Shown here piece by piece: positions 12,039-22,179 of a stretch of 64,000 nt of DNA. This DNA is from Cordia subcordata (Eukaryota; Streptophyta; Magnoliopsida; Boraginales; Cordiaceae), in NCBI GenBank assembly GCA_028554755.1, contig JAPTOF010000007.1:15919001-15983000 (forward strand), read 5' to 3'. The position numbers and the translations under genes are program-made. Numbering within the stretch: the stretch's first letter is position 1; each line of letters starts with the position of its first letter. The notes below the pieces were generated by a model that was not told where the DNA came from, did no database searches, and saw nothing but the letters and a program-made list of their open reading frames with translations.

Positions 12039-12045
12039 GAGAGGA
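12033..12045 (+). promoter_or_regulatory. Polypurine tract of copia 1
   Basis: The purine-rich GAGAGAGGA immediately before the 3' LTR is the expected primer for plus-strand DNA synthesis. Confidence 0.7.
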
Positions 12046-12257
12046 TATTAGTGAAGATATCAAGAGGTCAACAAAGGTCAATGGCAGTTAGTTGTAACTG
12101 GCTTTATGCACGTGAAGAAATAGGAAGTTAGTTCAGGAGAGAGAAAGTTGAGCTTAAGAGCTGCACTTGTAACTATATATACATAAGCAATAACTGTAAT
12201 TGAACACATTTTAGATCAATGGAAAATATCTTCTTTCTAGAATTCTCTTCTCTGTTA
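12046..12257 (+). repeat. 3' LTR of copia 1
   Basis: 212 bp, same ends as the 5' LTR, with six substitutions by eye (four transitions, two transversions). The 5-bp TSD TCAAG follows it. Confidence 0.92.
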
Positions 12258-12262
12258 TCAAG

Positions 12263-13204
12263 TTGCATTTATAATGCAAGTGGAGTCAAGTGTGGTACGA
12301 TTAGTTAGTACTCAAGGCGTATAAGTAGTCTCTTGTTCTTGATCACTATTAGGCAATAGTTAGGGCTTGTAAGTTATAATGGTTTGTCAATGTGCCGTAA
12401 CATGTGTATGAGTATTTTGGTTATGTAATACATTTTGAGTTCTTTTACTTTTGGTGTTAATAAGTTATATGAAAATCGTTTTAACTTAAAATATAACCTC
12501 ACTGAAAAAAGCATTATTATTATTATGTTTCTTTTCTCTTGTTTAATTTAAGAGAGATTAAATTGAGTTTAACCTCACTAAAAAAAGCATTATATTGGAT
12601 CAGTAATGGTAGACAGATCTAAATACAAGCCATGTTGAAAGATATTCATAAACAACATCTACCAGATTGATACAAGCCATTCCTGATGCCAAGGCAGTGA
12701 AAGGCCACAACTTGATGGAGATTCTCTTTACTAGGACAACATCTAGATCTTTCACTTGAGAACACAAATAACATTTTAAAATATTTAACTATACAAGAAG
12801 GTAAAGCATTAGCAATATCATAACATGAATGGAGTCCTGTTTGCAGACCACTCACCAAACGTATTCCCAATAATGAAAGACTCATGAGTTTTTCAAATTG
12901 GTCATAAATTCAGAAATAACAAAAGCCAGAATAGATATTAAGAAGAAACATTTCATGATTGGACAAAATAATTAGTTGAAGAGCATCGACTTACCATAAA
13001 TTTTATTGAGATATCAAAATGGACCTGGGATGTTAAAGTTAGGGCAAAGAAAGCTCGAAAAATCTCGAACCATTTGCCAAGATAATTTTGAATATACGTT
13101 GAAATTAAGGCAAAATAATTTGGGGAAAATTTATTTTAGGAAGATTTTGGGTTTTGATTTGAGAAAGATTATTTAGGAGAAATGCTATAATCAAGTGTTT
13201 TTGT
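12263..13204. other. MULE interior, right part; no gene identified
   Basis: Contains a short duplicated segment (TTTAACCTCACTAAAAAAAGC-like at about 12490 and 12570). The 79-aa minus frame at 12885-12646 has no recognisable domain. The sequence near 13040-13200 loosely matches the left interior at 6650-6720, so the inverted repeat may extend further in a decayed state. Confidence 0.45.
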
Positions 13205-13316
13205 TAAAAGAATTACTAGTTTATTTTGTGGTGACCTTTTTGCCCTTGGCATTTAAAGAACAAAAAGTTGCACATGTTTCTCACATGATCAAACCATTAA
13301 TTTTTTAACTGTGTTT

Positions 13317-13699
13317 GACCGACCTTACTCTATTCCTTACAAGAACAGCAGTCGGGTTAAGACACTCAATCTAGGGAGGTTAGCCCCTTACTACTCTTCC
13401 TCGTGTGGCCCGCCCCTCATTTAAGGAACGGGGCCGGTCTATGAGAAAGGTAAGGGTCTTCCTTCCCAAGGAGGAGCGTTAGAACGCATCTTTCCCTCAC
13501 GCGAGGTTAAGATGCTTCCTGTAAGTAGGGAATGGGTATTTATTAGAGCTTTTCTTAGGGGAAAGAGGAGTTCATCTAGTTGCTCTAGGCCCCGCCCTCA
13601 TGGTTGGGCAGGCCAAGGACTAAATGAAGGTCCTATAGTACACCTCTCTCCCTCACTCGAGGTTTAGAGGCTGCTTACGGGAGGTTATAAACTCATTTT
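13317..13699. mobile_element. GC-rich insertion in the right TIR of the MULE
   Basis: Compared with the left TIR, about 380 bp of distinctly GC-rich sequence interrupts the right TIR. The TIR resumes at GGGACTAACGGCATCAC. The insert holds two similar sub-blocks (about 13395-13535 and 13580-13690) sharing GCCCCGCCCTCAT-like and CCCTCAC-CGAGGTT-like words. No clear TSD, terminal repeat or open frame was found, so the class is unknown. Confidence 0.6.
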
Positions 13700-13814
13700 G
13701 GGACTAACGGCATCACAATTTAAAAAGTTAAGCGATCATTTGGTCGCATTTTGAAGATATAGGACTTATTTATCAAAAAAGTAAAAGATAAGGGATCAAT
13801 TGAGTCATTAACCC

Positions 13815-13823
13815 ATAAAAGAA
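13815..13823. repeat. Right 9-bp target-site duplication of the MULE
   Basis: ATAAAAGAA, identical to 6387-6395. Confidence 0.9.
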
Positions 13824-14289
13824 AGAGACATGACCTTATAATGCGCACCAGCAGGTGCACATTACAATGTGCACCTACAGGTGCTATGAAATCACGCTCA
13901 ACATAATGCGTTTTTTCTTCTTTTCTTTTGGCTACAATTCTTATCCTCTCTCCTCTATTTCACAAGAAAAACTGAATCTCGCAAAACCCTAAATACAATT
14001 ATTCAATTCAATTTGTTTAACAACTCAACAAAGATATCAAATCAAAATCGTAGCTCAATTTAATCAAAATAATCGAAGCAACAACGTCCAAAAAAATAGA
14101 AAACATCGAATTTGAAGCAAAAACATCCAAAAAATTATAAATCATTTGTAACTTTGAATTGTGAGTTATGAACTAAAATATATAATTCTAATGAAACTTT
14201 CCACGAACAAATAGAGATTGAATAATGAATAAACAATTCTGGTAGTTTCAAATAATTTTAATTATAAACAGATATTTTGATGAATAATA
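13824..14289. other. Intergenic sequence, no gene seen
   Basis: AT-rich. Two nearly identical words (GCGCACCAGCAGGTGCACATT and GTGCACCTACAGGTGC) sit at 13845-13880. No coding signal. Confidence 0.5.
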
Positions 14290-14790
14290 TGCTACTAAAC
14301 AAATAATAATACCCTACAGAACAAACACTTATAAAACACTAAATGAATAATAATATGCTACTGCTACTGAACAAACAAAAATTGCCTACTGAACAAATAG
14401 TTACAGAACACTGAACAAACAATAATAGGCTACAGAACAAATAGTTATATAATACTAAACAAACAATATAATAGATTACAGAACAAATAGTTATATAGTA
14501 CTAAACAAACAATAATAGTCTATTGAAATACAATAAAAAGGCTACTAAACAAACAGTTATAGAGCATTGAATAAACAGATATAAAACACTGAAACAAATA
14601 ATAATCGTCTACTGAAAAAAACAATTATGGAATACTGAACAAATAATAATAACCTAATGAACAATAGTTATAGAACGCTGGACAAGCAATAATAGGCTAC
14701 AGAACAAATAGTTATAGAAAACTGAACAAACAACAATAGGCTACTGAACAAATAATAATAGTCTACTAAACAAACAATAATAAACTATTG
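14290..14790. repeat. Degenerate minisatellite with a period of about 45 bp
   Basis: Roughly ten imperfect copies of a unit reading CTACAGAACAAATAGTTATA, then GAACACTGAACAAACAATAATAGG. Unit length and spacing vary. It is non-coding, and nothing in it suggests a centromeric or telomeric array. Confidence 0.8.
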
Positions 14791-15257
14791 AATATATATC
14801 AATCCTTCTAATATATATATAACTATCAGAACTAATTGTCACAAATATGATTAAACAGAGGCGTAGAGAAAGAGAGAGAGAGAAAGAAAATAGAGACAAA
14901 GAAAGAGATCATGCGCATGACTCTTTGTGTTTTTTTTTTTTTTTAATATGATGAACCACATAAACGAAAGTGCACCCTATTGAAGTTGCACCTTAGAATT
15001 TGCCGAAAGAGACAAACTTAAGTAATACTCCAGGGCCTAACCAAGCTTAACTAGTTGAGATCAACAAATATGCTTAACGAAGATTGGGCCTAGCTAGTTA
15101 GAAGACCAGGCCAAACCGGTTCAAAAAATGGACTAGGCAATTACAGATTCACAGGTTCCAAGGTTCCAAGGTTCCAAATCTATTACATGGAGCCAACCTA
15201 GTAATTTTAATGGGCTTGTTACCAACCCAACACTATTGTACTTGAACTAGACTGATT
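14791..15257. other. Intergenic sequence, no gene seen
   Basis: Contains a poly-T run near 14930-14944 and a triplicated GGTTCCAA word near 15153-15176. No credible open frame. Confidence 0.5.
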
Positions 15258-15266
15258 TAAATTTTG

Positions 15267-15988
15267 GAGTAAAATGTATTTTATCTTCTTGTGTTATGTG
15301 AAAGTTCAAAAATATATCTCTTGTGTCTTCAAAACTTGTTGATACGCTCCTATAATTTGAAAAAAACATTGCACAATGGTTCCTGCCATTAATTTTTCTG
15401 TTAAAGTTATAGAGTGTAAAAAACACACCTACAATACATTTTGACTTGTTAACAATGAAAAATCTCAAGTAAATTGGTGCAAGTTTCTCCCTAATTTTAA
15501 AAATGGTGCAAAATTCCCCTTTTAATTTTAAAATAGTACAGATTCCTTTCTCTAATTTGAAATAAAGTGCAATACACCCTAGATGAATAAAAAATTGAAA
15601 TCATATCTTCTAAATAATGTAGATTTCTTAGTTTAAATGACTCATCGTTAAATAATACAAATATATTCAATAATAATTGAATGCATATAAACAAAAAAAT
15701 TTACATAATTTAAGATATATATATATATATATATATATTTTATCCTCACACCATTAGTGAAGTATGTACACCTTATTTGAGACCAAAATGGAAAATTTGT
15801 GTCATTTTTAAAATTTGTGGGGAAGGGGCAGGGGAGGCGGGCACCAATTCAAAAATTCTCCATCGACTTTAATGAAAAACTAAAATGTGCAATTTTTTTA
15901 AACCACAGAAGATATCAATGAGTTTTGAAACCATAAGAAATTTTATACAACTTTCATAAAACACAGGAAGATAAAATATATTTTACTC
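15267..15988. mobile_element. 722-bp MULE-type MITE, copy A
   Basis: The long imperfect inverted repeat starts GAGTAAAATGTATTTTATC on both ends (right end reversed) and extends about 250-300 bp inward. The flanks TAAATTTTG (15258-15266) and TAAATTTGA (15989-15997) look like a diverged 9-bp TSD. A (TA)n run sits at 15715-15738 inside. It is a close relative of copy B at 17186-17904 and is non-coding. Confidence 0.75.
15715..15738. repeat. (AT)12 microsatellite inside MITE A
   Basis: Uninterrupted AT dinucleotide run. Confidence 0.9.
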
Positions 15989-16106
15989 TAAATTTGAACT
16001 CAACTGGACTAGAGGTTTAACCAGCCAGCCCGACTCACTTTCTTTAATTGAATCAAACATAAAATTGGCACTATATGTTTAAGCAACTTTACCATGGATC
16101 TATGCA

Positions 16107-16234
16107 ACAAGTTTCTTCAAAGGACAAATTCTACTCTTCTGCTCCACTACTCCTTACTTTATTCCATCACACAAGTTTCTTCAACGAATAAATTCTACTC
16201 TTCTGCTCCACTACTCCTTACTTTATTCCATCAC
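16107..16234. repeat. 64-bp tandem duplication upstream of the PLC gene
   Basis: Two copies of a pyrimidine-rich 64-bp unit starting ACAAGTTTCTTCAA (16107 and 16171), differing at a few sites near AAAGGACAA versus ACGAATAAA. It lies 490 bp upstream of the PLC start codon. Confidence 0.9.
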
Positions 16235-16620
16235 GCTCTCCTAAAGTTTCAGATTGCAACAAGCAATCTTTTCTTCTAGGAAGAAATGCTACTTAATTAT
16301 TCTTTCCTTGTTAAAGTAGGACACTTTTCTGCTGGAAAAAGCTTGATGATCTCCTTAGTATTTAAGCAATTAATCGAAGAGATTGATTTATTGTTTTTTA
16401 GTTTTCCTAAGAAATTCACTCCATGCATGTTTTATGGGTTCATTTGCATCAGCTTTTCTGAAAATATTTTTCTTTTTTCTAAGTTTTGAAAATAATGTTT
16501 CCTTTGATATGCCAAAATTTTTGACTTTCGGAAAAAACTAAATTCTAACTTTTTCTTGGCTTTTAGTTTTCTTTGTTTTTTAAACAAAGTCAAATACTTA
16601 TTAGAAAAAGAATATATATA

Positions 16621-16629
16621 TTTATAAAA
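16621..16629 (+). promoter_or_regulatory. Candidate TATA box of the PLC gene
   Basis: TTTATAAAAG lies about 95 bp before the ATG at 16723, leaving room for a short 5' UTR. The region is AT-rich, so the match alone is weak support. Confidence 0.4.
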
Positions 16630-16722
16630 GTATCTTTTTAATGAGGAAAAGTCAATCCAAATGAGTCCTATAATATTACAAAGAAGGGTAAACCGTTGGG
16701 TTAACTGCAAGCTCTTGCGGAT

Positions 16723-17031
16723 ATGGACTTCCTACGTTCCCAGTTAAGCTTCTGCTTTCGACACAGATATATGCAGAAAGAAGTTAGAGCGCCAGAAGAA
16801 ATTAAAGAATTGTTTAACAAATATTCTGAAAATGGTGCCATGAGTGCTGATAACTTGCACAGGTTCTTGGTAGAGATTCAAAGAGAGGTTGATGTAACGA
16901 AGGAGAAGGCTAAGGGAATTTTTCACCAATTCAAGCATGACAACTCGTTGCAGCATCAAGAATTGCACATGGAATCATTTCTCCGCTATCTGCTTAGTGA
17001 TTGTAATCAAGCTTTACCATCACCTCCCAAG
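16723..17031 (+). CDS. PLC exon 1 (EF-hand-like N-terminal region)
   Basis: 103 codons, ending in phase 0 at AAG before donor GTATAC. The start at 16723 is chosen because the encoded N-terminus (SFCFRHRY before PEEIKELFNKYSENG) matches the Cys-Phe-Arg-rich start of plant PI-PLCs; a later ATG at 16771 would remove it. LHRFL and ESFLRYLL are the usual helical landmarks of the degenerate EF-hand. No defect is seen in this exon. Confidence 0.88.
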
Positions 17032-17185
17032 GTATACATTGTCATCTCTTCATCGCTCTTTTGTCATTTGAAGATAATCATGCTTATAGTCATTCCAATT
17101 CTGTCGTGCATTATGACAAAAGGAAAGCAAAATCTAAACAGGCAAGGATTTATGATTGTGACGTCTGGATTTATATTTTTTAAAA

Positions 17186-17904
17186 GAATCAAATGCATTT
17201 TACCCTTGTATTTTATGAAAGTCGAATGAAACTTCCTGTGTTTTTAAAACTTGTTGATAAATCCCTATAATTTAAAAAATGTTACACATCGGCTCCCGCT
17301 GTTAGTTTTTCTATTAAGGTTAATTTGAAAAATGTTGTACATCGGCTCCCACTATTAGTTTTTTTGTTAAAGTGTAAAAACATACTTAAAATGCATTTTA
17401 ACTTGTTAATAATGAAAAAACTCAAGTAAACTAGTACAAATTCCTCCTTCAACTTTTAAAATTGGTGCAATTTCCTCCCTGTTATTTCAAATAAGGTACA
17501 AATACACCCTTAGATGAGTAAAAAATCGATAACATATTTCTTTAATTATGTAGATTTCTTAGTTTATACGATTGCTTATTAAACAATACAAATATATGTA
17601 ATAATTATTGAATGAATATAAATAAAGAAGCCCTTTTACAGTTTTTTTATTTTATTTACAAATATATGTATATTTACACTTTACTTCAAACCAAAGGGGG
17701 GAATTTACATCATTTTAAAAATTAGGGGAAGGGAGAGAGATTTGCACCAATTCAAAAATACTTTGTTAACTTTCATGGAAAAACTAATGGCGAGGGTCAA
17801 TGTGCAATATTTTTTAAATTATAGGGAGTTATCAACGAGTTTTGCAAACACGTGAGGTTTTACGCGACTTTCATAAAAGACAAGGTGTAAAATGCATTTT
17901 ACTC
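17186..17904. mobile_element. 719-bp MULE-type MITE, copy B, in PLC intron 1
   Basis: The ends GAATCAAATGCATTTTAC and (reversed) GAGTAAAATGCATTTTAC form a long TIR. The flanks are an exact 9-bp repeat TTTTTAAAA (17177-17185 and 17905-17913). The body matches copy A, for example around CTCAAGTAAA and GATTTCTTAGTTTA. It begins 155 bp after the exon 1 donor. Confidence 0.88.
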
Positions 17905-18175
17905 TTTTTAAAATAAACCTTATAATTTTTGAGTTTTATTAATTGGGACATCATTAATTCGATCATTACTTTCGTTTATAATTTAATAGTTTTTCCACAT
18001 GACATCACATTTTTTTTGGTCAACATTAAATTTGTGAGAGGAAGTAATAGGTGTAAGGTATCCCAATTTACAAACCTCATAGGTTGAAATGTTCATTTCG
18101 AAAGATATATGGAATTAAAAGTGATAACCATACAAGATAAAAGACCTTTGTTGGTATTTGCCCTTCTTTTCATAT

Positions 18176-18247
18176 GTAGATTCCCAGAGGTTTCTACAAC
18201 TAAGGTCAGAATCTGCACAAAGCAACCCCTTTTCATTAATGGCCACC
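18176..18247 (+). repeat. Left member of a distant inverted repeat (partner 29239-29308)
   Basis: GTAGATTCCCAGAGGTTTCT through GCAACCCCTTTTCATTAATG is matched in reverse at 29239-29308 with about ten differences. The pair brackets 11 kb containing the PMD gene fragment, copia 2 and the gypsy integrase remnant. Confidence 0.8.
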
Positions 18248-19023
18248 AATAGCACTGACAACAAGGTTTCGATTTATTATCGTGGGTAATGTATGGTGAA
18301 CGGACTCTCGATACCCCCTTGCCAAGGACAAAGGGACCTTTTAAGGAGGATCCACCCTCTGTAAGGATATCCCGGGAAGGGGTCTTTGTCTGCTGACATT
18401 TGATGTTAAACCTACAGCATATCAGCAGAGGATTTGCTGTGTTTCCCTCCTTTCGGGCAGCGACCATTACGCCTAATTCGCGTTGTCTCCTCCTTCCTTC
18501 TTTGGGCCTCGCACAATTATACTACACATGGCTTTGCAGGATTAGATCCCTGCTACCCAATACATTAAGGTCCCTACTCCACTTGTCCCATATACATGTG
18601 AGGTGTGAAGTGCTTTCCATGTGCTAAATGTCTTCTTGAAGAGTCGTAAAGATTTGTGCCTCCATCATTATGAGTTATGAGATTAACTGTCTACTCATCA
18701 AATTTCAAACTAATCCTATTTCCCCGGGGGACGGTGCAATCAAGTCTAGTCGTTTCCCTTTTCCAATTGCATCTGATTATGCATTACAAATTCACTTGTT
18801 ATTCCCTCGCTAGTCTTTTCTCAAGATAGCATTTGCGTACTCTCTGTGTTTCTTTTGTTTTCTTCTATTATTATTCTCTTTCCTCCTCTACTTTTTTTTT
18901 TTCTGCTCCTTTTCCTCTTTATTCCAGCCTTCAAAGGCCTGGAGCTTGTCCTCACCTTTAGGGGTTGTTTGGTTCACGGAATAATTTTTTATTCCTTAGA
19001 ATCATGATTTTGAGAATGTTACT
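18248..19023. other. Intron 1 sequence of transposon origin, no gene recognised
   Basis: It is GC-richer than the flanks at 18290-18560 and probably LTR-like or from the decayed gypsy element. The 124-aa minus frame at 18467-18093 has no known domain. A Tourist-like start (GGGGTTGTTTGGTTCACGG) appears at 18961, but its other end was not found. Confidence 0.4.
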
Positions 19024-19098
19024 AAAACTATTTGGTATGTTAAAAGTATTTCTAGGAAAATAAAACTATTTGGTATGTTAAAAGTATTTCTAGGAAAG
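19024..19098. repeat. 38-bp tandem duplication
   Basis: AAAACTATTTGGTATGTTAA and the following 18 bases occur twice in a row, nearly identical. Confidence 0.85.
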
Positions 19099-19602
19099 TT
19101 AAACACAATTTTCAGGAATATTTACTTGTTATATTTGACTTCAATGTAAGATTCTTAGGAATTTTAAGCCATATTCCAAAATATCCTCAACTTAAACAAG
19201 ATAAATATATCAAATTCATATGGTCTATGTAACATGTGTAGTGTGTTATGTGTGGAATATATATGTGTTTGCTTGGAAAAAGTTTTAGTCAAAGTCTCAG
19301 CCAAGTTCCTTTCGTGCGCAAAGGCCAAACCTTCCTGCATTGCTTATACAAACACTTAGTTGCATTTAAATATATAAGAGCTGACTGAGTTGCGATTTCC
19401 AGCTCCCAGAATACTTGCATTTAAAGTACTTCCATTATCATTTAAGACTTTATTTTTTGTATATTTTACCCAACTCTCTTATGTTTGTGCAAAACATTTA
19501 ACTCATATCACTTTCACAACAGGAGGGGAGCTCTCAGGCTCGGTATTTTGTAACTCGATTGATACCTGCGCTCAGAGATCCTCCATATGAACAGGTAAGT
19601 CG

Positions 19603-19990
19603 AATTGAAATGAAATCAACCCACTGAATTTTATTACAAAATCAAAGTGAAGATTAAACAAAATTGAAATGAAATCAACCCACTGAATTTTATTACAAAG
19701 GATTCGAAGTACAACAGACCCACAAACCAATACAAGGAATCAACACCGTAAAAGAACTATCATTTTTGTAAATGATGCCATAAACCTAATTACAACGAGA
19801 TTGATCCTTGTCTTAAAGCTAATTATAGCAATGTGACTAAAATCCTGAGCCACAAAGCTAATTGCAGCTGAGACAATAAGAGTCGTAAAGTTAATTATAG
19901 TAGATTGATCATAAACTTAATTACAATGAAAATTATATGAGTATAAAGTTAATTACAGCAGAGATTGAGATTAAATTGACATTAAACTAC
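19603..19990. repeat. Local duplications and a degenerate AAAGCTAATTACAGC repeat
   Basis: GAAATGAAATCAACCCACTG with its neighbours occurs twice (about 19607 and 19665). From 19785 to 19985 a 35-45 bp motif around TAAAGCTAATTACAGCAGAG recurs about six times with drift. Confidence 0.65.
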
Positions 19991-20900
19991 AACTATGCTA
20001 TGACTAGACTAAGATTTAGCCATGACGGAGCTAATGCTAAGCTACGGAGCTAGTGCTAAGCTACGGAACTAGAGAGATAATAAGACTAAAGTATGGCAGC
20101 TCTGAGACCCTTTTCCATTGTCCAACAAGCTTTTATACTTCATTAGCCCTTAAATTTGCTTAACGACCAAAATAGCTCTAGAGTTTTCTCATGCCATTGA
20201 GTTTACTTGGTTCCTAGTGAATTTGCTCCATCATTCTCGCTCAGTAGTTGCTATAGCACATGTCTTATTGTGACTTGGTCTTTCATTTGAAAATAGTCAC
20301 GCGCGCTACACATGTTTATCATTTATTTCTTGGGTTATGATTCAGCTGCTATATGTCCTTTAGGTCACCCACTCAACCTCTAACCATTAGGTCTCTTTCA
20401 GCCATATTCCTCTCTTTTAGCTACTAGGCTACTAAGCTACGAAATTTGGGTGTAAATATGCCCTATAAGCTATTTGAATGATGTCATGGAGTTTGGACCG
20501 CTTATTCTTTTTTCTGGCCATGTGCTTCGCTCATTTCCTTAACACAGTTAGCTTGTAGGATTCTTTGGATTCTATGAGATACACTTGCCATAGGACTCTT
20601 CCTGCATTCAATGCACATCGCAACTTGCCACCTATGATCTCCATTCTAGCTTTACCCGGTGCCCTCACGTGTCTTACTAAGCTTATCACCACACGTGTCT
20701 ATCAGCATTGAGCCCTGTGACTGAATTTGACGCCTTTACATCTTTCGAGCAGTTCATGATTATAAGACATTATTGCAATCTTAGCGTGACCTTGATTAAT
20801 GCAAATCAACCATCATTATCTTTATTTAGAAAGCACTTGGGTGTCATTATTCTCTCATTTCACTTTCACTCTAGCATTTGTCCTTACAAGATCTTAAAAG
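19991..20900. other. Intron 1 sequence, no gene recognised
   Basis: Short open frames only. It probably belongs to the decayed element that carries the PMD gene downstream. Confidence 0.4.
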
Positions 20901-21085
20901 AACTTCAGTTTTAGCCTTTAAAAACATCTCATTAACCACGAACAGATGAGCGCTTCAATCTATGTGACCTCTTTAGATCATTTAAAGCTACAGACTCTAC
21001 CAAAGTCTCCGTCGCCACTCAAGTTAAAATTGAGAGGTTCTTGCACTGGTTCACCCTGGGACCTTGCTTCATTCACAAGCGAACT

Positions 21086-21312
21086 TGTTGAATGTGGCCC
21101 GTATTCTTGGCAACAAGAATCACAAATTACCATGTATGCATATTACCTTATAGCTTGTTACCTTTTCTAGCACATAATTAATTAGTTGTCTTTTCTGCTT
21201 AATAGGTTTTAGGAAACCTTTGCACTATAAATATGTGGCAATACTCATTGTGTTATGTGTATGAGATAAACCAGAGTAAGAGCCTTATAATCTTCATTGA
21301 TCAAAAATAGCA
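21086..21312 (+). repeat. 5' LTR of copia 2, truncated
   Basis: Aligns with the first about 225 bp of the 332-bp 3' LTR and then diverges at GATCAAAAATAGC. The rest of the LTR and the PBS appear deleted. Confidence 0.85.
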
Positions 21313-21319
21313 AAACCAA

Positions 21320-22080
21320 ATAAAGTTTAAGCAAACATGGCCTTAAGATTCACCCTTCTTGCCATTTTTTTGAAACTTCCCATCGGAGAAGCGAAATCAG
21401 ACGTGAAAGATATTGTTGGCTTTGTCATCGCGCAAGGAACTCAACAGTACCTCTTTTATCGAGTTTGGTGCACAAACGTACTAACGTGAGAAGAAAATCT
21501 CGCCAGCGACTTGGTGGTAGTTACAGCATCTCCAATGGATTGTCGGTCATAGGTGGCTCTGGTAAAGTCGCTAGACGGCGGCGAACGTTGTAGTGCTGTT
21601 GGCGTTGCTTATTGGTAGTTGAAATGCAAGTTGCCATTGGAGAAAGAGCAAGGTTGCGGGTTTCAAGCTTGACGGAGAAAAAGCTTTTTCTGGCGTTAAA
21701 TCAGAGATAGCTTATTATCAATGAGGTCTACGTTGCACAAGGATTCTTTTGGCTTCATCAGCATCGAGTTTGGTGGCCGGTGACATGAGCTTTGACCGGG
21801 TGGGTCATGTAGTTTTGTTTGGGTTCGAAACGGGGTGAAGAAGACAAGTGCTTGGGTTGCTAGGTCTTTGGCTTGGGGTTTGGGTCGGGTTTTGGTTTTG
21901 GTTTTAGGTAGAAGGTTAGGTATTGGATCAGGTTTTGGGTTTTTGGGTTGGAAGGCTTTAGGCTCTGGGTTTTAAATTCAAACTGGGCTAGGGTAGGCCT
22001 TGTTTGAGTTAGGATTGGGTTGGGTCTTTGGTTATAGTCCTTTTGGGTTTGGGCTTGTAGGAGTTAAAAAAAAAAGAGAG
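21320..22080 (+). other. Atypical leader of copia 2 with a G/T-rich tract
   Basis: This stretch occupies the place of the leader and most of gag but shows no gag similarity. From about 21840 to 22070 the + strand is dominated by GGG and GGTTT words (GGGTCGGGTTTTGGTTTTGG). It may be foreign sequence that replaced gag, or a diverged leader. Confidence 0.45.
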
Positions 22081-22179
22081 AGAAGAAAAAAGGGAGGTTT
22101 AATGAGTAGCAAGAGATCGGAGAATAAAAGGGGATCTTCAGGTAGGAAAAAAAAGCAAGTCAAGGTAAAAAATCAAGAG

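Larger units (their letters stand above)
7448..12257 (+). mobile_element. Ty1/copia LTR retrotransposon, full length but defective (copia 1)
   Basis: A complete element with two 212-bp LTRs, a PBS, gag-pol coding and a polypurine tract, flanked by TSD TCAAG (7443-7447 and 12258-12262). It lies inside the MULE and therefore inserted after it. The domain order gag, protease, integrase, RT, RNase H defines Ty1/copia. The polyprotein is interrupted by several stops and frameshifts, so it is not autonomous now. The LTRs differ at 6 of 212 sites by eye, indicating a fairly recent insertion. Confidence 0.95.
6396..13814. mobile_element. Mutator-like element (MULE) with long TIRs, containing nested insertions
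   Basis: The ends are about 200-bp inverted repeats starting GGGTTAATGACCTAATTGGT (left) and GGGTTAATGACTCAATTGAT (right, reversed). They stay alignable through GATCATGTGAGAAACATG to about 6610 and 13205. The element is bracketed by ATAAAAGAA on both sides. It is 7.4 kb long, of which 4.8 kb is a later copia insertion and about 0.38 kb a later insertion in the right TIR, so the original element was about 2.2 kb. No transposase is recognised, so it was non-autonomous. The inner sequence (6611-7442 and 12263-13204) has no identified gene and might be captured host DNA. Confidence 0.85.

Noticed and set aside
14290..14790. Possible CRISPR-like or satellite array
   Set aside because: Units are imperfect and adjacent without unique spacers of constant length; a plant minisatellite is the simple explanation.
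18093..18627. 124-aa minus frame and 75-aa plus frame overlapping each other
   Set aside because: They lie in repeat-derived intron sequence and overlap the distant inverted repeat; no known domain.
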